Below are positions 17,685 through 28,697 of a stretch of 64,000 bases of DNA, piece by piece. Under the pieces are notes generated by a model. The model saw nothing but the letters and a program-made list of their open reading frames with translations. It was not told where the DNA came from and did not search any database. Positions within the stretch are counted from its first letter, which is position 1. Every line of letters starts with the position of its first letter. This stretch comes from Methanosarcinales archaeon (lineage in GTDB: Archaea; Halobacteriota; Methanosarcinia; Methanosarcinales; Methanoperedenaceae): assembly GCA_905339155.1 (NCBI GenBank), contig CAJPFJ010000028.1:62001-126000 (forward strand). The letters run 5' to 3'. The position numbers were made by a program, and so were the translations under genes.

Positions 17685-17729
17685 TTTTTCAAGATCTCGT
17701 TTTTGTACTGTGGAAATTGTGTGCGTTTC

Positions 17730-18401
17730 TTATATCTTCTTCACCAGGTCAAACAGCGCTGCTTTCGGATCTTTTGCTTTGATAACCCCTGATGCAAGAA
17801 GCACGCCTTTCGCCCCAAGCCCGATTGCCGCTGCCACATCATCTCCTGTGGAAATCCCGGCGCCGCACAGGACTTTAACCGTTGGGTTTATCTTTTTCAC
17901 AGCGCTCACTGAGCCGCTAACGATTTCGGGATTTGCTTTAGAAACAGGAATGCCAGAACCAATGAGTTCTGGCGGCTCAACTGCCACAAAATCGGGGGAA
18001 AGCGCTGCTGCTGCTGATGTTACTGCAATATTATTCGTACAGACAATTGTCGCTAATCCTGCTTGTTTTGCTGATTGGATTGCTGAATCGATTTCAGATA
18101 AAAGGATACGGCGCTCCGAATGGTTGATTAGTGTTCCTTTTGCTCCGGCTGACAGGATGCAATCAGCAGTTATGTGACCTGTATAACTTCCCGCACCAGC
18201 GCTGTCGATATGCTGGGCGAACACAGGTATTTTTACCGCACCTGCAACCCTGAAAATATCAGGTGTCTGCGGGCAGGCAATTATTTCAACACCTGATCCA
18301 ATACTGACTTCTTCACAGTATTTTGCCATCAGTACTGCTTTCTCGCCCATGCTTTCGGCATAAGTTTTGAAATTCAATACTATCAATGGTTTTTTGCCCA
18401 T
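17730..18401 (-). CDS. tpiA: Triosephosphate isomerase, archaeal type
   Basis: 223 residues, the short archaeal form of TIM, which interconverts dihydroxyacetone phosphate and glyceraldehyde 3-phosphate. Motifs: NFKTY near 10-14 with the catalytic lysine, NHSERR with the catalytic histidine, VAVEPPELIGSG with the catalytic glutamate and flexible loop, and GAGIS phosphate loop. The upstream KaiC-like gene is 24 bases away on the same strand, so they may be co-transcribed. Confidence 0.96.
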   Translation of the reverse strand: MGKKPLIVLNFKTYAESMGEKAVLMAKYCEEVSIGSGVEIIACPQTPDIFRVAGAVKIPVFAQHIDSAGAGSYTGHITADCILSAGAKGTLINHSERRILLSEIDSAIQSAKQAGLATIVCTNNIAVTSAAAALSPDFVAVEPPELIGSGIPVSKANPEIVSGSVSAVKKINPTVKVLCGAGISTGDDVAAAIGLGAKGVLLASGVIKAKDPKAALFDLVKKI

Positions 18402-18425
18402 GGGAATAGAAAACCAAAAAAAAAA

Positions 18426-19196
18426 TTACGGAGTGTAAACTCCTTCTCCGGGATGCACAACTATCCCCTGTGGTGTAATCTCATATGGATGGATGCCCTT
18501 ACTATGGTCTGATCCTCTCATCTTGAAAACTTCGATACTTCGAACCCTGACATCATCAACCCGTTTGTTATACATTACTATTGTACCTTCAGTTACAAAC
18601 GTTTCAACTCCAAACCTGCTTGTTGAATTTTCTTCTATTATTTCACATGTCATAAACGAAGTTAATCCCAATACTTCAAGAGTCGTGCTCAATTTTAAAA
18701 GCTCAACCCTTATCTTTGAAGGATCCTGCAGATAAAAACCGATAGATGTTGTTCCATCAACCAGCGCCCTCTTGGCATCGATCGTATCCTGTATGGCAAT
18801 TATCTGGTCCATCATTGAGCGAAGATCAAAAGGTCTCACATCAACATATTTTTCATGGGATGGAATGCCTATCTTGGTTGAACATGCATCAATTATTGCA
18901 AGCTTTCCCTCATCTTCTAAGGCCTCAAAATCCCATCCGAATTTCAGGACATTTTCCCTGACCTGGTCAGGGCGCTCTTCTGTCGCTATATAAATACCAT
19001 GTTCCCCATATTTTGTTATGCCATTATAGAGATACTGGAGCCCAAATATGGTCTTTCCACAACCGGCTGCTCCTGATAATAAATATGATCTATTTCTTAG
19101 TAATCCACCGCCACACAATTCATCAAAACCTTCTATCCCGGTAGGTACACGCTTTGACTCACCTTTTTCTGTCTTTATCTTTTTCTTGTCAGCCAT
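18426..19196 (-). CDS. Single-domain KaiC-like RecA-family ATPase
   Basis: 256 residues from the ATG at 19196 (a TTG at 19205 is also possible). One RecA/KaiC domain: Walker A GAAGCGKT at 42-49, a glutamate pair in IATEERPD that is typical of KaiC, and Walker B-like hydrophobic strand with RALVDGTTS. Archaeal KaiC-like proteins act in signalling, often with regulators; circadian function should not be assumed. The TATA-like TATTTATATAG near 19228-19237 lies about 30 bases before the start, so the leader is very short. Confidence 0.85.
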   Translation of the reverse strand: MADKKKIKTEKGESKRVPTGIEGFDELCGGGLLRNRSYLLSGAAGCGKTIFGLQYLYNGITKYGEHGIYIATEERPDQVRENVLKFGWDFEALEDEGKLAIIDACSTKIGIPSHEKYVDVRPFDLRSMMDQIIAIQDTIDAKRALVDGTTSIGFYLQDPSKIRVELLKLSTTLEVLGLTSFMTCEIIEENSTSRFGVETFVTEGTIVMYNKRVDDVRVRSIEVFKMRGSDHSKGIHPYEITPQGIVVHPGEGVYTP

Positions 19197-19364
19197 GAAA
19201 TTCAACAGTGATATAATATTCTTTCACTATATAAATACTTATTCGTCTTATACTTATAATTATGAGACTTTTACCTATGCAATACTGTAAGGCGGGGAAT
19301 AAATTCCAGAAGAAAAGATCCTTGAAGAAGTTATGGAGGCTCCAACGTAAAATTCTGATTTCCT

Positions 19365-20225
19365 TCACTCCTCCACCCTTGCCACATTCATATCCCTCTT
19401 AAGTCCCATGGCCTCAGCCACCGATTCGCATTTGGTCTTCAAAAGATATGCGATCGGCCTGAAATTATACTCAGACATTGTCTCATAATTCGCCATCCCC
19501 TTGCTGATAATAAGCGATGCATTCCCGAGCGCATCCACAAGCTCAGGCGGCGCCTCCTGAAGACACAAACCGATAGCATTTGAACCGGTCGTAAGCACCC
19601 TGTAAACCATTTTATCAATACCAAGTTCCAGCGTTTCTTTCATGGTGACATCGTTCAGGATCGGCTCTCCTCTTACAACAAGGGTGATCTTGCCTCCGAG
19701 CTTTATTATTTGCTCAAATAACAGCATGTCAAATACGATCTCACCGCAATTATCAGCAAGATAGATAACGTTACTCAACATCGTTTTTATCTTATCAGAG
19801 TCATCAACATCAAGCCCGTGTTCGATCTGCTTTTGCATCGCATCTTTTGCTGTTGCCTTATCAGCGTCAAATCCCAGCACTCCGAAATCAAACGAGTTGC
19901 CAATGATCGAGACAAGCACCGCGCGCCTGAATGAGTCTTTTTCAGATACAAATTCCCTTGCAAGAGGCAAAAGCTTCATTGCAGCCACATTGCTCTCCTT
20001 TTTTTTATCTGAATATGGGTCTATGTCTCCCAGTATCCTGTATGCTTCCCTGTGTATCCTGGTTGAAAGGCCTGTCGCTGGCGCGCCGTCAACCATGTAT
20101 TTTCGCAGTACTTCAATGCCTGCAAGAACAACTTTTTTCTGTAATTTCAGGTCATTTGTTGAAAGTTGCGCCTCGAACTGTACCCTTGATAATAAACACG
20201 GCGCACATCTGGGATGAGTCTTCAA
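19365..20225 (-). CDS. DUF89 (ARMT1-like) damage-control phosphatase
   Basis: 286 residues of the DUF89 family, metal-dependent phosphatases thought to remove damaged sugar-phosphate metabolites. Seen: an N-terminal CAPC pair (subfamily with CxxC), the metal-site motif LADNCGEIVFD, and VVRGEPILNDVT. Translation starts at TTG (20225) supported by GGAGAC overlapping the polB stop region. It is the last gene of the queA-tgt-polB operon. Confidence 0.87.
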   Translation of the reverse strand: MKTHPRCAPCLLSRVQFEAQLSTNDLKLQKKVVLAGIEVLRKYMVDGAPATGLSTRIHREAYRILGDIDPYSDKKKESNVAAMKLLPLAREFVSEKDSFRRAVLVSIIGNSFDFGVLGFDADKATAKDAMQKQIEHGLDVDDSDKIKTMLSNVIYLADNCGEIVFDMLLFEQIIKLGGKITLVVRGEPILNDVTMKETLELGIDKMVYRVLTTGSNAIGLCLQEAPPELVDALGNASLIISKGMANYETMSEYNFRPIAYLLKTKCESVAEAMGLKRDMNVARVEE

Positions 20226-20237
20226 GATTTTTGTCTC

Positions 20238-22817
20238 CTAAAATTCAAATAATTGTTTCTGCTTTGTTTCATTCTGTACCTTTCTTTCTCCCATTCCTCT
20301 TAACATTTCTCTTGTTACACCAAAATCAGATAATATACGTTCAACCGGCGGCAGTATCTGTTTATTGATATAATAATCAACATCAATTGGCAGGTTTTTC
20401 TTTTGCGCATATTCAGGATCTTCAGCCCTGTCAACAAATATCGCATTGCCTGCAACGATGACAAAAGGTATCCTGTCACCAACATTTGAGATTATGCCTC
20501 TTTTCCGGAGTTTTTCTATTACGGTTATATGAGGTTGCCTGTTCCTGTAACTTTCAATTTTTTTAGTATATTGGCGCGTCAAAATCAGGTCCTCAAAAAG
20601 CGGGCTTGTGGCATCTATTGTTTTTATGCTGTTTATTGTATTCTTGACAAGAAGAACGGCATCATCTACTTTTCCTTCCTTCAGGACAAGTTCAAGGACT
20701 TTCTCAATGGTTTTTGTGGTGAGTTCGCACCAGTCGCGGCGCACTGTCTCCATCCCTTTCACTTTTATCTTTTCCTTCATACCCTGCGCCGTTTTTTCCT
20801 GGATAAGGAGAGCGTATCGCTTCTTGGCAAGGAATATAGCGCGCCTGGCAAAAGAATCAAAAACAAGTTCCATTGGCTTAACAAGAGAATCCGTTACGAT
20901 ATCAGCAATACTATTCCCGACAAGCTGCGCCTCATCAAACGTTATCTCTTTATCAAGGAGATGCACAAAAACACTGTCCGTATCTCCATAAACCACTGAT
21001 AATCTAATGTGTTTTCCGCTTATGTTTTCATCTTTTTTGAAAGCTTTTCCATCCTTCAGGATTATTTCCCTTATGTCGTTCTCTATTAATTCCTTCGTTC
21101 GCAGGATGTTCTCGCGCCCAAAGCTCGTTACTGCGCTTGCAAGTGTCAAACTGTAAAGCCGCGCCCTTGTATACCCGGAATAGCCGTAGAAACTGTTAAG
21201 AAGTATCTTAAGAGCCAGTTGTGTGGCATCAAGTACGCGTTTTTCCTCTTCATTTGCGGTCTTCATTTTAGCGCGCGTCTCCTGCCTGCGGTTCAAAAGA
21301 TCTTCAAGAATGGAGGGCACAATACCTTTTACAACATTGCGGGAAACAAAAACACCTCCTGTAGGCGCAACGACAACATCATCTGGCTGTTGTCCCACAA
21401 CTTCGGTTGTATAACAAAGATTATGTGCCATCATTATGGTCGGATAAAGTGATTTGTAATCAAGGATAACGATATTTTCAAGCAGGCCTTTCTTTGGTGG
21501 CAGGACTTGCGCGCCTGCAAGTTCTTCCCCTTCATCATAGCGCTCATCGGACATCTCGCCAGTGGGGCGCACAGGCAGGACACGATCATTTTTCCTGTAC
21601 TCGCGAAGCATCAGGTTCTCTACCATCTGGGTCTGTCCGCCATCAAGGATATCCTGCAGCAGCGTCCCGCTCACCCTTGCAAGAGCTATGTATTTATCAA
21701 TAAGCCGAAGTTTCAACAGGAAAAGAAGTGCAAGTTCCGAGTCACGCCTTGCATATTCGATGAATTTTGAAAGCTTCTCGCCGTTGTCTTTCCAGTAATT
21801 TTCCATTTCCAGGAATGGTATGTCTAATTTTTCAGAACCCAGCAATTCCTTTGCTGAATTCCTTAACGTATATTGCTTGAGCGAAAATTCCCTTCGAAGA
21901 AGAGGCAGTACGTCCACAGCAATGCGGCCCATCACGCTAATTCTTGTGACATTCCCGATCTTCCTGTAATAAAGGGTTCTGCCGTCTCTTCCTGCTATAG
22001 GCTCTATCCTTGCTCCTTTCTTATTAAGTGTTTTGATCCTGTCAACAATATACGGAATATCAAAACTGTTCGAGTTATAACCAACAAGGATATCAGGGTC
22101 ATACTTCTTTATTATTTCGAAAAACCGGCGAAGCATTGCTTCTTCGCTGCCGCAGCTCTCGGTCTGGCCATCAACTTTTGCATCCTTTCCAACCAGCACA
22201 AGTGTTTTTGAGCCTTCAAAATCAGGTGAAAAAGCAAGGCTAATTAATACAATTGGCGAGGTTTCAGGCACAGGCATGGCGCCATTTAATGGCAGGCACT
22301 CGATATCGAATGCAAGATGCCGCAGTGGAGCGTTTTTCAGGATTTCAACAGGTTCAACATTCCTTGATGTTATTTTCAGGTCGCTTATGACCTCGTTGTT
22401 GGTGCCCCCTTCCGATTCTGCTTTTGCCCAGCCCATGCCGCCAAGCCCTTTATCAACCATATACCTGTTCCTGAAAAGAATGTCTGTCTCATATATCTCA
22501 TCAACCATTTTTCGTACATCATCACGGATGATGGGAACACTTTTCGGATCATTCAGGATGATCTTTAGCATGCCTGTTTTGTTCTTGAAATAGCCCACGG
22601 GTTCAAACCGCTGGACTGACTCTATTCTTTTTATATGCTCTTTAAACTTTTCCAGCAAAATAACTGACAATTCAGGCGCTGCTTTTGTATAAAAATAAGG
22701 TTCAAAACCCGGCACACGGCAGCATATACTATTTCCGGACTCATCCCTTCCATAGAGCCTTATTACAGGCTTATCATCGCTGTAAGTATAGTCGGCATCG
22801 AGAATCTGGAAGTTCAT
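20238..22817 (-). CDS. polB: Family B DNA polymerase
   Basis: 859 residues, replicative or repair polymerase with proofreading. Exo I is FDIE (D171, E173), Exo II GYNSNSFDIPY and Exo III YARRDSE; polymerase motifs are A (DYKSLYPTIM), B (KILLNSFYGYSG) and C (YGDTDSV). No intein is present. It lies 65 bases downstream of tgt, with a TATA-like ACATATAAACAT near 22840 that may give it its own promoter, and it is followed 12 bases later by the DUF89 gene. Confidence 0.96.
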   Translation of the reverse strand: MNFQILDADYTYSDDKPVIRLYGRDESGNSICCRVPGFEPYFYTKAAPELSVILLEKFKEHIKRIESVQRFEPVGYFKNKTGMLKIILNDPKSVPIIRDDVRKMVDEIYETDILFRNRYMVDKGLGGMGWAKAESEGGTNNEVISDLKITSRNVEPVEILKNAPLRHLAFDIECLPLNGAMPVPETSPIVLISLAFSPDFEGSKTLVLVGKDAKVDGQTESCGSEEAMLRRFFEIIKKYDPDILVGYNSNSFDIPYIVDRIKTLNKKGARIEPIAGRDGRTLYYRKIGNVTRISVMGRIAVDVLPLLRREFSLKQYTLRNSAKELLGSEKLDIPFLEMENYWKDNGEKLSKFIEYARRDSELALLFLLKLRLIDKYIALARVSGTLLQDILDGGQTQMVENLMLREYRKNDRVLPVRPTGEMSDERYDEGEELAGAQVLPPKKGLLENIVILDYKSLYPTIMMAHNLCYTTEVVGQQPDDVVVAPTGGVFVSRNVVKGIVPSILEDLLNRRQETRAKMKTANEEEKRVLDATQLALKILLNSFYGYSGYTRARLYSLTLASAVTSFGRENILRTKELIENDIREIILKDGKAFKKDENISGKHIRLSVVYGDTDSVFVHLLDKEITFDEAQLVGNSIADIVTDSLVKPMELVFDSFARRAIFLAKKRYALLIQEKTAQGMKEKIKVKGMETVRRDWCELTTKTIEKVLELVLKEGKVDDAVLLVKNTINSIKTIDATSPLFEDLILTRQYTKKIESYRNRQPHITVIEKLRKRGIISNVGDRIPFVIVAGNAIFVDRAEDPEYAQKKNLPIDVDYYINKQILPPVERILSDFGVTREMLRGMGERKVQNETKQKQLFEF

Positions 22818-22882
22818 GATGGTTAGATTTGATTTAATATGTTTATATGTTTCTTATTATTCATTATTAAAACATTAAAGTA

Positions 22883-24999
<2,117 letters not shown>

Positions 25000-25035
25000 T
25001 GACCGCTAAGTTTGCATGTTGGTTTAAGTATTTTC

Positions 25036-25731
25036 CTAAATTCCCAATTTTTTAGGCACTATGACACCCAATTTTTCAACAAGTTCTTTCTGTTGTTTCG
25101 CCAGTTCCTGAACAATTATCTCATCATCATAGACTTTGCATTTCAAATTTTTCATTGTCAGTAAAACTTCCTTCACAGTATAATCATTTCCGATCTCTTT
25201 TTTCATTAGGGCGAATACTGTCAACGTAATAAATATCAAGAGCAAGTAGCTCCTTAATGTTTCTTCTCTATGAACCCTTAGGGGAATTAGATCAAGATCA
25301 TCTTTAGCAAACCCAATCAATTTTTCAACTGTTTGTCTCATATAATAAAGAGGAACTACCTCTTGTTTTTCAATCTCAAATGAAGAAACAAGAACCATTG
25401 CACCACTTTTCAAGAGTTCAAATTCGACTTTTTCTTCTTCAGATTCTTTATCAGGCATAGCCTCTTTGATCAGGTCTTTGTATAATTTGGTTCTTGCAGG
25501 CAATCGTGTAAGAAAATCTATAACTCCTAAATTTAATTCTTTGATATTATCTTCAGAATAAAATCGAGCATCGACAAGGGCAAAACTACTATTGATATCA
25601 AATTTTTTTAGTTCTTCTATTGTCGTGGTAAGAGCTGACACATCAACAATGTTTCCAGGGAGATATCTAAAATAAAGTGGCAGAGAAGTCTTTTTATCAA
25701 TAACAAATAGAAGTCTGATTTGTTTGTCTAT
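25036..25731 (-). pseudogene. Transposase remnant (IS4/IS1634-like DDE), N-terminus lost
   Basis: The frame is open from 25731 and begins without a start codon, reading LLFVIDKKTSLPLYFRYLPGN and later YYMRQTVEKLIGF and PLRVHREETLRSYLLL, the late DDE-domain blocks of IS4/IS1634-type transposases. An internal ATG at 25641 would give 201 residues, but that is not the natural start. The N-terminal half, including the first catalytic Asp, is missing, and a stop in frame (TAA at 25732-25734) abuts a surface-protein fragment. No terminal repeats were found. Confidence 0.8.
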
Positions 25732-25732
25732 T

Positions 25733-25996
25733 TATCAGGACATCCCAAGCGTATCAAGAGTGTGGACCGACCTCAATTGGGGTGTCTCAAGCAACTCGCT
25801 GACGCTGAAAGTCATTACCTCCGAAGGAACGGTACTCGGCCCTTATCATGATTCATCTGATGGGGTAACTGATGGAAGAATATACTTGTCTTTCATAAAA
25901 GGCAGCGGAAATTTCACAGCAGGAAAGTGGAAGTTTGAAGTGTATGGAGAAAGGGTATCGGGAAGCCAGACCTACAACTTTGATGTGTGGTACTGA
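25733..25996 (+). pseudogene. C-terminal fragment of a surface protein
   Basis: The plus strand from the transposase boundary encodes about 88 residues of a beta-sandwich ending in a stop, with SRVWTDLNWGVSSNSLTLKV and GSGNFTAGKWKFEVYG, like C-terminal domains of secreted archaeal proteins. It has no start codon or signal peptide of its own (a TTG at 25724 lies in the transposase remnant). Most simply it is the tail of a gene cut by the insertion element. Confidence 0.6.
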
Positions 25997-26047
25997 GAAA
26001 AAAAGCGCAAATAATATAACCTAACACATTTAAATGATAGTGCGGTA

Positions 26048-26267
26048 ATGAAACAAAATAACCTCACTATTGCAATATTTTTATTTTTTTTGTTAATCGT
26101 ACCTGCGGTTGCAGCAAATGACGATATCATAGTTGAGTCAGGTTATAAAGTGCCAGCAAGCGGAGAAAGACACGACCCAGTACTTCATGAAAAAGTTGGA
26201 TGAAACAGGAATGAATGTTCCGATCTCATGGTTGGATAATCGAAGAATTGAGGTTAAGTTTAAATAA
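26048..26267 (+). pseudogene. Broken secreted-protein gene with signal peptide
   Basis: ATG at 26048 opens a signal peptide (MKQNN then a long hydrophobic run to VAANDD) but the frame stops at 26201-26203 after 51 residues. A neighbouring frame continues with KKLDETGMNVPISWLDNRRIEVKF to a stop at 26265-26267. The simplest reading is a surface-protein gene that has lost its middle and shifted frame. A real 51-residue secreted peptide cannot be excluded. Confidence 0.45.
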
Positions 26268-26410
26268 ATTGTAACCTGAATTATGGTGTGGAAATCCCGG
26301 AAATATGCTGAAAGTATGGAATGAATGCCAGGGAAAAAAAGAGACGGTCTTAGGATTAGCGTATGAAAATGAGGTGGCGGGAAGGCAATATTATAAGACA
26401 CGCATTTCTT

Positions 26411-26677
26411 TTATAAATAAGCATTGTCATGATGCTCAATATCAAGAAATATTACCAGTTTTCTCTCTTCCATCACGCGATATGTCAAAATAAACGAACT
26501 TCTAACATGCACTCTAAAACGATCCTCATATTTGAGATGTTTATAATGGTAAGGATTATTAATAATCTCAAATATCTTTTTTCGGCAGGCAATTAACAGA
26601 ACTCGATCCTTCTTTTGAAGTTTTTTGAATTTATTTTCGAGTGTTTCTGTCAATTCAAATTCGTAAGGTATATTCAT
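26411..26677 (-). CDS. RelE/ParE-type toxin
   Basis: 88 residues with RelE-superfamily features: an N-terminal amphipathic helix pair (LENKFKKLQKKDRVLL), NPYHYKHLKY, then FRVHVRSSFILTYRV and VIFLDIEHHDNAY. RelE toxins cut mRNA on the ribosome; ParE relatives poison gyrase, and the fold alone does not decide. It overlaps its antitoxin by 4 bases downstream of it. Confidence 0.85.
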   Translation of the reverse strand: MNIPYEFELTETLENKFKKLQKKDRVLLIACRKKIFEIINNPYHYKHLKYEDRFRVHVRSSFILTYRVMEERKLVIFLDIEHHDNAYL

Positions 26678-26889
26678 ACACCGAAGTGCTTATCGAATTC
26701 TTCAATATCCTTGAAATGTACTTTTTTATCTTCCTTTTCAATTTTATCAAGTTTCTTCAAATAGATTGGATTGATTTTTTTATGAACATCACTATCGATT
26801 TCATTTACTGTTATTTCGATCTGGATTATCTTTTCTCTAAGGAAATTGAGATTGTTTCTAATTTCATTCAATACTTCCGTTTCTGTCAT
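26674..26889 (-). CDS. Antitoxin partner of the RelE-type toxin
   Basis: 71 residues, highly charged and helical (heptad-like, with NEIRNNLNFLREKIIQIE), ending in FKDIEEFDKHFGV, of the size and position of a RelB-like antitoxin. It precedes and overlaps the toxin by 4 bases. AGGTGAA lies 6 bases before the ATG. No DNA-binding motif is obvious. Confidence 0.75.
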   Translation of the reverse strand: MTETEVLNEIRNNLNFLREKIIQIEITVNEIDSDVHKKINPIYLKKLDKIEKEDKKVHFKDIEEFDKHFGV

Positions 26890-26926
26890 GAAGTTTCACC
26901 TGTCAATAATCTAATTATCCTATCAT

Positions 26927-26938
26927 TATTTATAATGT
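26927..26938 (-). promoter_or_regulatory. TATA-like box of the RelE-type module
   Basis: On the minus strand the sequence CATTATAAATAA lies about 45 bases before the antitoxin ATG and just ahead of an AT-rich leader ending in AGGTGAA. Position inferred. Confidence 0.4.
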
Positions 26939-27035
26939 AGTGATATTTTTTAGAGAAACAGTCCTGAATAAAGTTTCTTTACTGCTCTTTCGCATCGCGC
27001 TTATAATGGATAACACCTCCTTGTCCCTCTGCGAT

Positions 27036-27053
27036 AAGCCGGACTCCTGCACT
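27036..27053. repeat. 18-bp direct repeat, copy 1
   Basis: AAGCCGGACTCCTGCACT, identical to 27819-27836. The two copies flank the decayed AbrB/PIN toxin-antitoxin pair, 783 bases apart. Confidence 0.75.
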
Positions 27054-27092
27054 TCCAGAATATTCTATCCGAGACTAATTGACCTATCAAGC

Positions 27093-27103
27093 TATATATA
27101 AAG
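27093..27103 (+). promoter_or_regulatory. TATA-like box of the decayed VapBC pair
   Basis: TATATATAAAG, about 59 bases before the antitoxin ATG at 27152; a start near 27120 would give a leader of about 30 bases. Confidence 0.45.
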
Positions 27104-27151
27104 AAATCATAGATATATTTGCATCTCAAAAAAAATGATGCTGTGAACATT

Positions 27152-27408
27152 ATGGAAGAATTAATCGTAGATGATACATATAAAATCCATTTCCCAAAAT
27201 CATTAGTTGATTGCTCAATATTAGACCCAGAGATCGCTTTATTATTACCATAAAAGATAATGAAATTGTACTCGAAAAAGTAAAAAAAGAGAAAAAAGTG
27301 GGTAAAGATTCTTTGGTCGAACTGCTTGAGTCTCCGGTTCATGTGGATATAGTAAAGATTAAGGAATTAAATTTAAAAGCCCTTGAGGAAGATCTTTGGA
27401 CAACATAA
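27152..27408 (+). pseudogene. AbrB-type antitoxin (VapB-like) with a frameshift
   Basis: ATG at 27152 opens MEELIVDDTYKIHFPKS, an AbrB/SpoVT-like swapped-hairpin start, but this frame stops soon after. The continuation LLNIRPRDRFIITIKDNEIVLEKV lies in the next frame from 27211 to the stop at 27408. Adding one T to the TT at 27211-27212 restores the whole protein of about 85 residues. Either a real loss-of-function deletion or a homopolymer sequencing error. Confidence 0.7.
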
Positions 27409-27415
27409 AAAAATA

Positions 27416-27813
27416 TTGGTTGATTCAACATTTTCATATTTGCAAATATCAAAGAATATCCTGAATACCCTGTTGCAAAATCAAAAATAAAAGAATTGAT
27501 AAAGACTCACAAGTTACTTGTTAACACAATAATCATTTCTGAAATCCAGTATAAGTTATTTAGATTGTTGGATCAAGAAGAATCCTATAACAGGACACTT
27601 AAAATTCTGAATTCAAAGCATGTTGGATATGAATTTATAACTCAAAGCACCATATTAAAAGCTTTAGAACTCAGCTACAACTCCAATACCCGGATAAATG
27701 ATGCCATAATAGCACAAAATGCAATGGATCTTGATGTTGAAGTTTTTACAGACAACATTAAGGATTTTAGGAAAATATCGAACTTAAATAATTCCACTAA
27801 GATAAATAAATGA
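27416..27813 (+). pseudogene. PIN-domain toxin (VapC-like) with a frameshift
   Basis: The start reads LVDST, the first PIN strand with its metal-binding Asp, then at the T4 run 27431-27434 the frame breaks. The next frame gives FIFANIKEYPEYPVAKSKI and a PIN body with ISEIQYKLFRLL, NDAIIAQNAMDL and VFTDNIKDFRKI, to a stop at 27813. Adding one T restores a normal toxin of about 132 residues. It follows its equally frameshifted antitoxin. Confidence 0.75.
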
Positions 27814-27818
27814 AGTCG

Positions 27819-27836
27819 AAGCCGGACTCCTGCACT
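27819..27836. repeat. 18-bp direct repeat, copy 2
   Basis: Identical to 27036-27053. It follows the broken toxin by a few bases and is followed by a GC-richer patch (about 27837-27900) without a gene. Confidence 0.75.
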
Positions 27837-27966
27837 CGCAGGCGGACAGCGAGAGGTTGATACGGGCGTTGTGGGGAGGATGCTGGCGGGTAGATCTCCA
27901 AGAGCAAGTAGCAGAGGAAATGAAAAACAACATCGCAATTCTTAATGATAAAACACGGACAAAGCC

Positions 27967-27975
27967 TTTATATGA
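27967..27975 (+). promoter_or_regulatory. TATA-like box of the MazF-type module
   Basis: TTTATATGA about 45 bases before the antitoxin ATG at 28016, which also has AGGAAG at 28005-28010. Confidence 0.45.
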
Positions 27976-28015
27976 TTGAATTTGATAATATTACCTGAGA
28001 AAAAAGGAAGATAAG

Positions 28016-28231
28016 ATGTTAAAGTTAAGACAATATGAAAAGGAACTAATAAAAATTGTCGATAATCTGCCAGAAGACAAAGTAATTGAAGTAATTGATT
28101 TCGCAAAATTTCTTAAGAGTCAACATCCTGATACATCTAAATCACAAGTTGACGAAGGTTCACTTCTTTTGCAACAAAGATCTTTAAGCAAAATATGGGA
28201 CTCACCAGAAGAAGATATTTATGATTTATGA
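28016..28231 (+). CDS. Antitoxin (DUF2281-like) of a MazF-type module
   Basis: 71 residues: a helical N-terminus with LPEDKVIEVIDFAKFLKSQ, the pattern of DUF2281-type antitoxins, and an acidic tail ending SPEEDIYDL that would bind the toxin. AGGAAG precedes the ATG. It overlaps the toxin gene by 11 bases, so the pair is co-translated. Confidence 0.8.
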   Translation: MLKLRQYEKELIKIVDNLPEDKVIEVIDFAKFLKSQHPDTSKSQVDEGSLLLQQRSLSKIWDSPEEDIYDL

Positions 28232-28580
28232 TAGAGGAGATGTTGTAATATTACCTTTCCCATTTATTACCACTGATGGAGTTCAACAAAAAGCAAGACC
28301 CGCTCTTGTTGTTTCAGATCATAGTATTGAAAGAAGGTTTGAGGATGTTATTCTTGCCGGAATAACTTCCCGGAGAATGTATGCTATTAGGCAAACCGAG
28401 TTTATAGTACAAGAGGGAACAGATGAATTCATTCGATCAGGTCTTGCTAAAACTTCAGTGGTAAGATGTGAATATCTAATGACAGTTCCGGAAGGGATAA
28501 TTTCACGAAAATTGGGGAAATTATCTGGCCAGGGAATGTATAAAATAGATAAAATCTTGAAAATGAGTCTTGGTTTGTGA
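28221..28580 (+). CDS. MazF/PemK-type mRNA interferase toxin
   Basis: 119 residues with the PemK/MazF blocks: DRGDVVILPFPFI at the N-terminus, KARPALVVSD, and LAKTSVVRCEYLMTVP near residue 75. MazF toxins cut RNA at short sequence motifs. It follows its antitoxin with an 11-base overlap. The module is intact, unlike the VapBC pair just upstream. Confidence 0.9.
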   Translation: MIYDRGDVVILPFPFITTDGVQQKARPALVVSDHSIERRFEDVILAGITSRRMYAIRQTEFIVQEGTDEFIRSGLAKTSVVRCEYLMTVPEGIISRKLGKLSGQGMYKIDKILKMSLGL

Positions 28581-28697
28581 TAAAGTTTTTAAGGTTCTAT
28601 CATATTATGAGTTGTTATCAAAGATTTTCAGGTTTTCAATAAATCATGATAGAAGTGTTATGAATATGACACAAAGCTTCAATTAAGTTGATCAAAT

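Noticed and set aside
26305-26493. Plus-strand frame of 62 codons beside the RelE-type toxin
   Set aside because: It overlaps the toxin's 3' end antisense, has no family features and no ribosome-binding site.
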